In this document: positions 63,272 to 64,000 of the stretch, in pieces | Layout of the letters: the number at the start of each line of letters is the position of its first letter | Position numbering within the stretch: position 1 is the first letter of the stretch | Assembly (NCBI GenBank): GCA_017469845.1 | Contig: JAFUFP010000050.1 | Span: 1 to 64,000 of the forward strand | Direction: 5' to 3' | Length of the DNA: 64,000 bases | Source of the DNA: Bacteroidales bacterium | Lineage (GTDB): Bacteria > Bacteroidota > Bacteroidia > Bacteroidales > UBA932 | Notes under the pieces: generated by a model | Database searches by the model: none | Told to the model about the DNA's origin: nothing | The model's input: only the letters and a program-made list of their open reading frames with translations | Program-made: the position numbers and the translations under genes

Positions 63272-64000
63272 ATGGGATACAGCTACAACCCTTCATACGT
63301 CTCTTCCTTCCGGGAAGAAGATCCCCTGTTCTTCACTTCCGACACCCATTTCTCGGAGGAAGCCATCATCCGCCTGTGCGGAAGGCCTTTCCCGAATGCG
63401 GACGAGATGGACTCGAAGATGGTGGAGCTGTGGAACGCCACTGTCCCCGAGGACGGCATCGTATTCCACCTGGGGGATTTCTGCGCCAAGGGCAAATCCA
63501 GGTGGGAGAAGATCCTCTCCCAGCTCAACGGGGAAATCCACCTCATCCTCGGAAACCATGACCTCCGCAGGATCACTCCGGAAGTGGCGTCACTTTTCGC
63601 CTCGGTGAGCGAACAGAAGCAGATAAAGGTGGGAGAGCAGAGGATATACCTCAACCACTACCCTTTCCTTTGTTACGGAGGATCATACAGGGACGTTTGG
63701 CAGCTTTTCGGCCATGTGCATACCGGACCCGGTCACACGGGCCTCGACGACAACCGCCTCGGAATCCTTTTCCCGATGCAGTACGACGTGGGTGTGGACA
63801 ACAACGGATACCGTCCCGTATCATTCGCGCAGGTGAAGGAAAAGATCCTCTCCCAGATGATAAGCCATGCCGAAAAGGACGTCACCCTCATGATGAAGAC
63901 CCTCTCCCGCTTCACTCCGGACGCCTTCAGTGGAGAAAGTGCGGAAGAAGTGAGAGATTCCCTCACAAGGGCGATGAAGGAAGCCGCGATACCGACCGTC
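63272..64000 (+). CDS. Calcineurin-like metallophosphoesterase, cut by the window edge
   Basis: The ATG at 63272 opens 243 codons with no stop before 64000. The metal-binding motifs appear in the expected order: TSDTHF (23-28), HLGDFCAKG, LGNHDLR, NHYPF and FGHVHTG. No signal peptide. Family members hydrolyse phosphomonoesters or phosphodiesters, and this short soluble type is often annotated only by family. The region after the GHVH motif (from about 170) is an unknown C-terminal part, including MMKTLSRFTPDAFSGES. Confidence 0.85.
   Translation, partial: MGYSYNPSYVSSFREEDPLFFTSDTHFSEEAIIRLCGRPFPNADEMDSKMVELWNATVPEDGIVFHLGDFCAKGKSRWEKILSQLNGEIHLILGNHDLRRITPEVASLFASVSEQKQIKVGEQRIYLNHYPFLCYGGSYRDVWQLFGHVHTGPGHTGLDDNRLGILFPMQYDVGVDNNGYRPVSFAQVKEKILSQMISHAEKDVTLMMKTLSRFTPDAFSGESAEEVRDSLTRAMKEAAIPTV

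Overview
This window is chromosomal DNA from a member of the Bacteroidota, most likely order Bacteroidales. The evidence is a FimA/Mfa-type fimbrial locus, families largely restricted to the phylum (DUF4290, DUF3822, DUF3575, AddAB-like helicase/nuclease subunits, LolA next to FtsK), many Cys-anchored lipoproteins, and promoters of the phylum type (TTTG, 19-21 nt, TAnnTTTG). Base composition is near half GC and gene density is high. No integrase, transposase, phage module, rRNA operon or CRISPR array was seen. There is one tRNA, tRNA-Asp(GTC).

Layout. 1-4.6 kb (minus): an edge-truncated gene with a long leader, then a tgt-lptG-dut-murF operon. 4.7-8.0 kb: a nucleoside/H+ symporter and an M3 oligopeptidase, convergent and sharing a 4-bp stop overlap. 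8.1-15.2 kb (plus): an unusual surface-fimbria operon that begins with an SSB paralogue, followed by an OmpA/TPR-like lipoprotein, two fimbrillins, a Mfa2/FimB anchor and a DUF3575 protein. 15.4-16.0 kb: a scar of two broken genes, a DUF1016 nuclease fragment and an IscB N-terminus, abutting uvrA. 16-22.5 kb: uvrA, a small heat-shock protein with a possible operator array, apt, tRNA-Asp and a GH2 lipoprotein. 22.7-28 kb: a HerA-like ATPase, then an operon of a membrane protein, DUF3822, a carboxylesterase and rsmD. 28.2-39.4 kb (plus): nrnA, two FKBP lipoproteins, a MATE exporter, a CMK-like kinase, a serine hydrolase, a second GH2 enzyme, then an acetate kinase and a phosphotransbutyrylase-type enzyme.

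39.5-54.2 kb (mainly minus): a LemA-TPM-TPM membrane cluster, a FISUMP lipoprotein, apbE (plus), a DUF4290-ftsK-lolA operon and the overlapping addA/addB pair. 54.4-64 kb: rubrerythrin, an S4 RNA-binding protein, a phosphomannose-isomerase-like cupin with a His/Cys-rich insertion, a small membrane protein, a DUF1016 gene broken by an amber codon, a CE1-type esterase, a single-HKD phospholipase-D-like protein, a CPBP protease, DNA polymerase IV with a long C-terminal extension and an edge-truncated metallophosphoesterase.

Most genes are housekeeping or envelope functions of an anaerobic, polysaccharide-using commensal: rubrerythrin for oxidative stress, Ack/Ptb for acyl-phosphate ATP formation, two GH2 enzymes and two esterases for glycan processing, and uvrA, addAB, dinB and ssb for DNA maintenance. 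The parts that look least ordinary are the SSB-led fimbrial operon, the IscB/DUF1016 scar, the metal-ligand-rich insertion in the isomerase, the 21-bp-phased repeats before hsp20 and the extended DinB. I did not find a complete new defence or mobile system.
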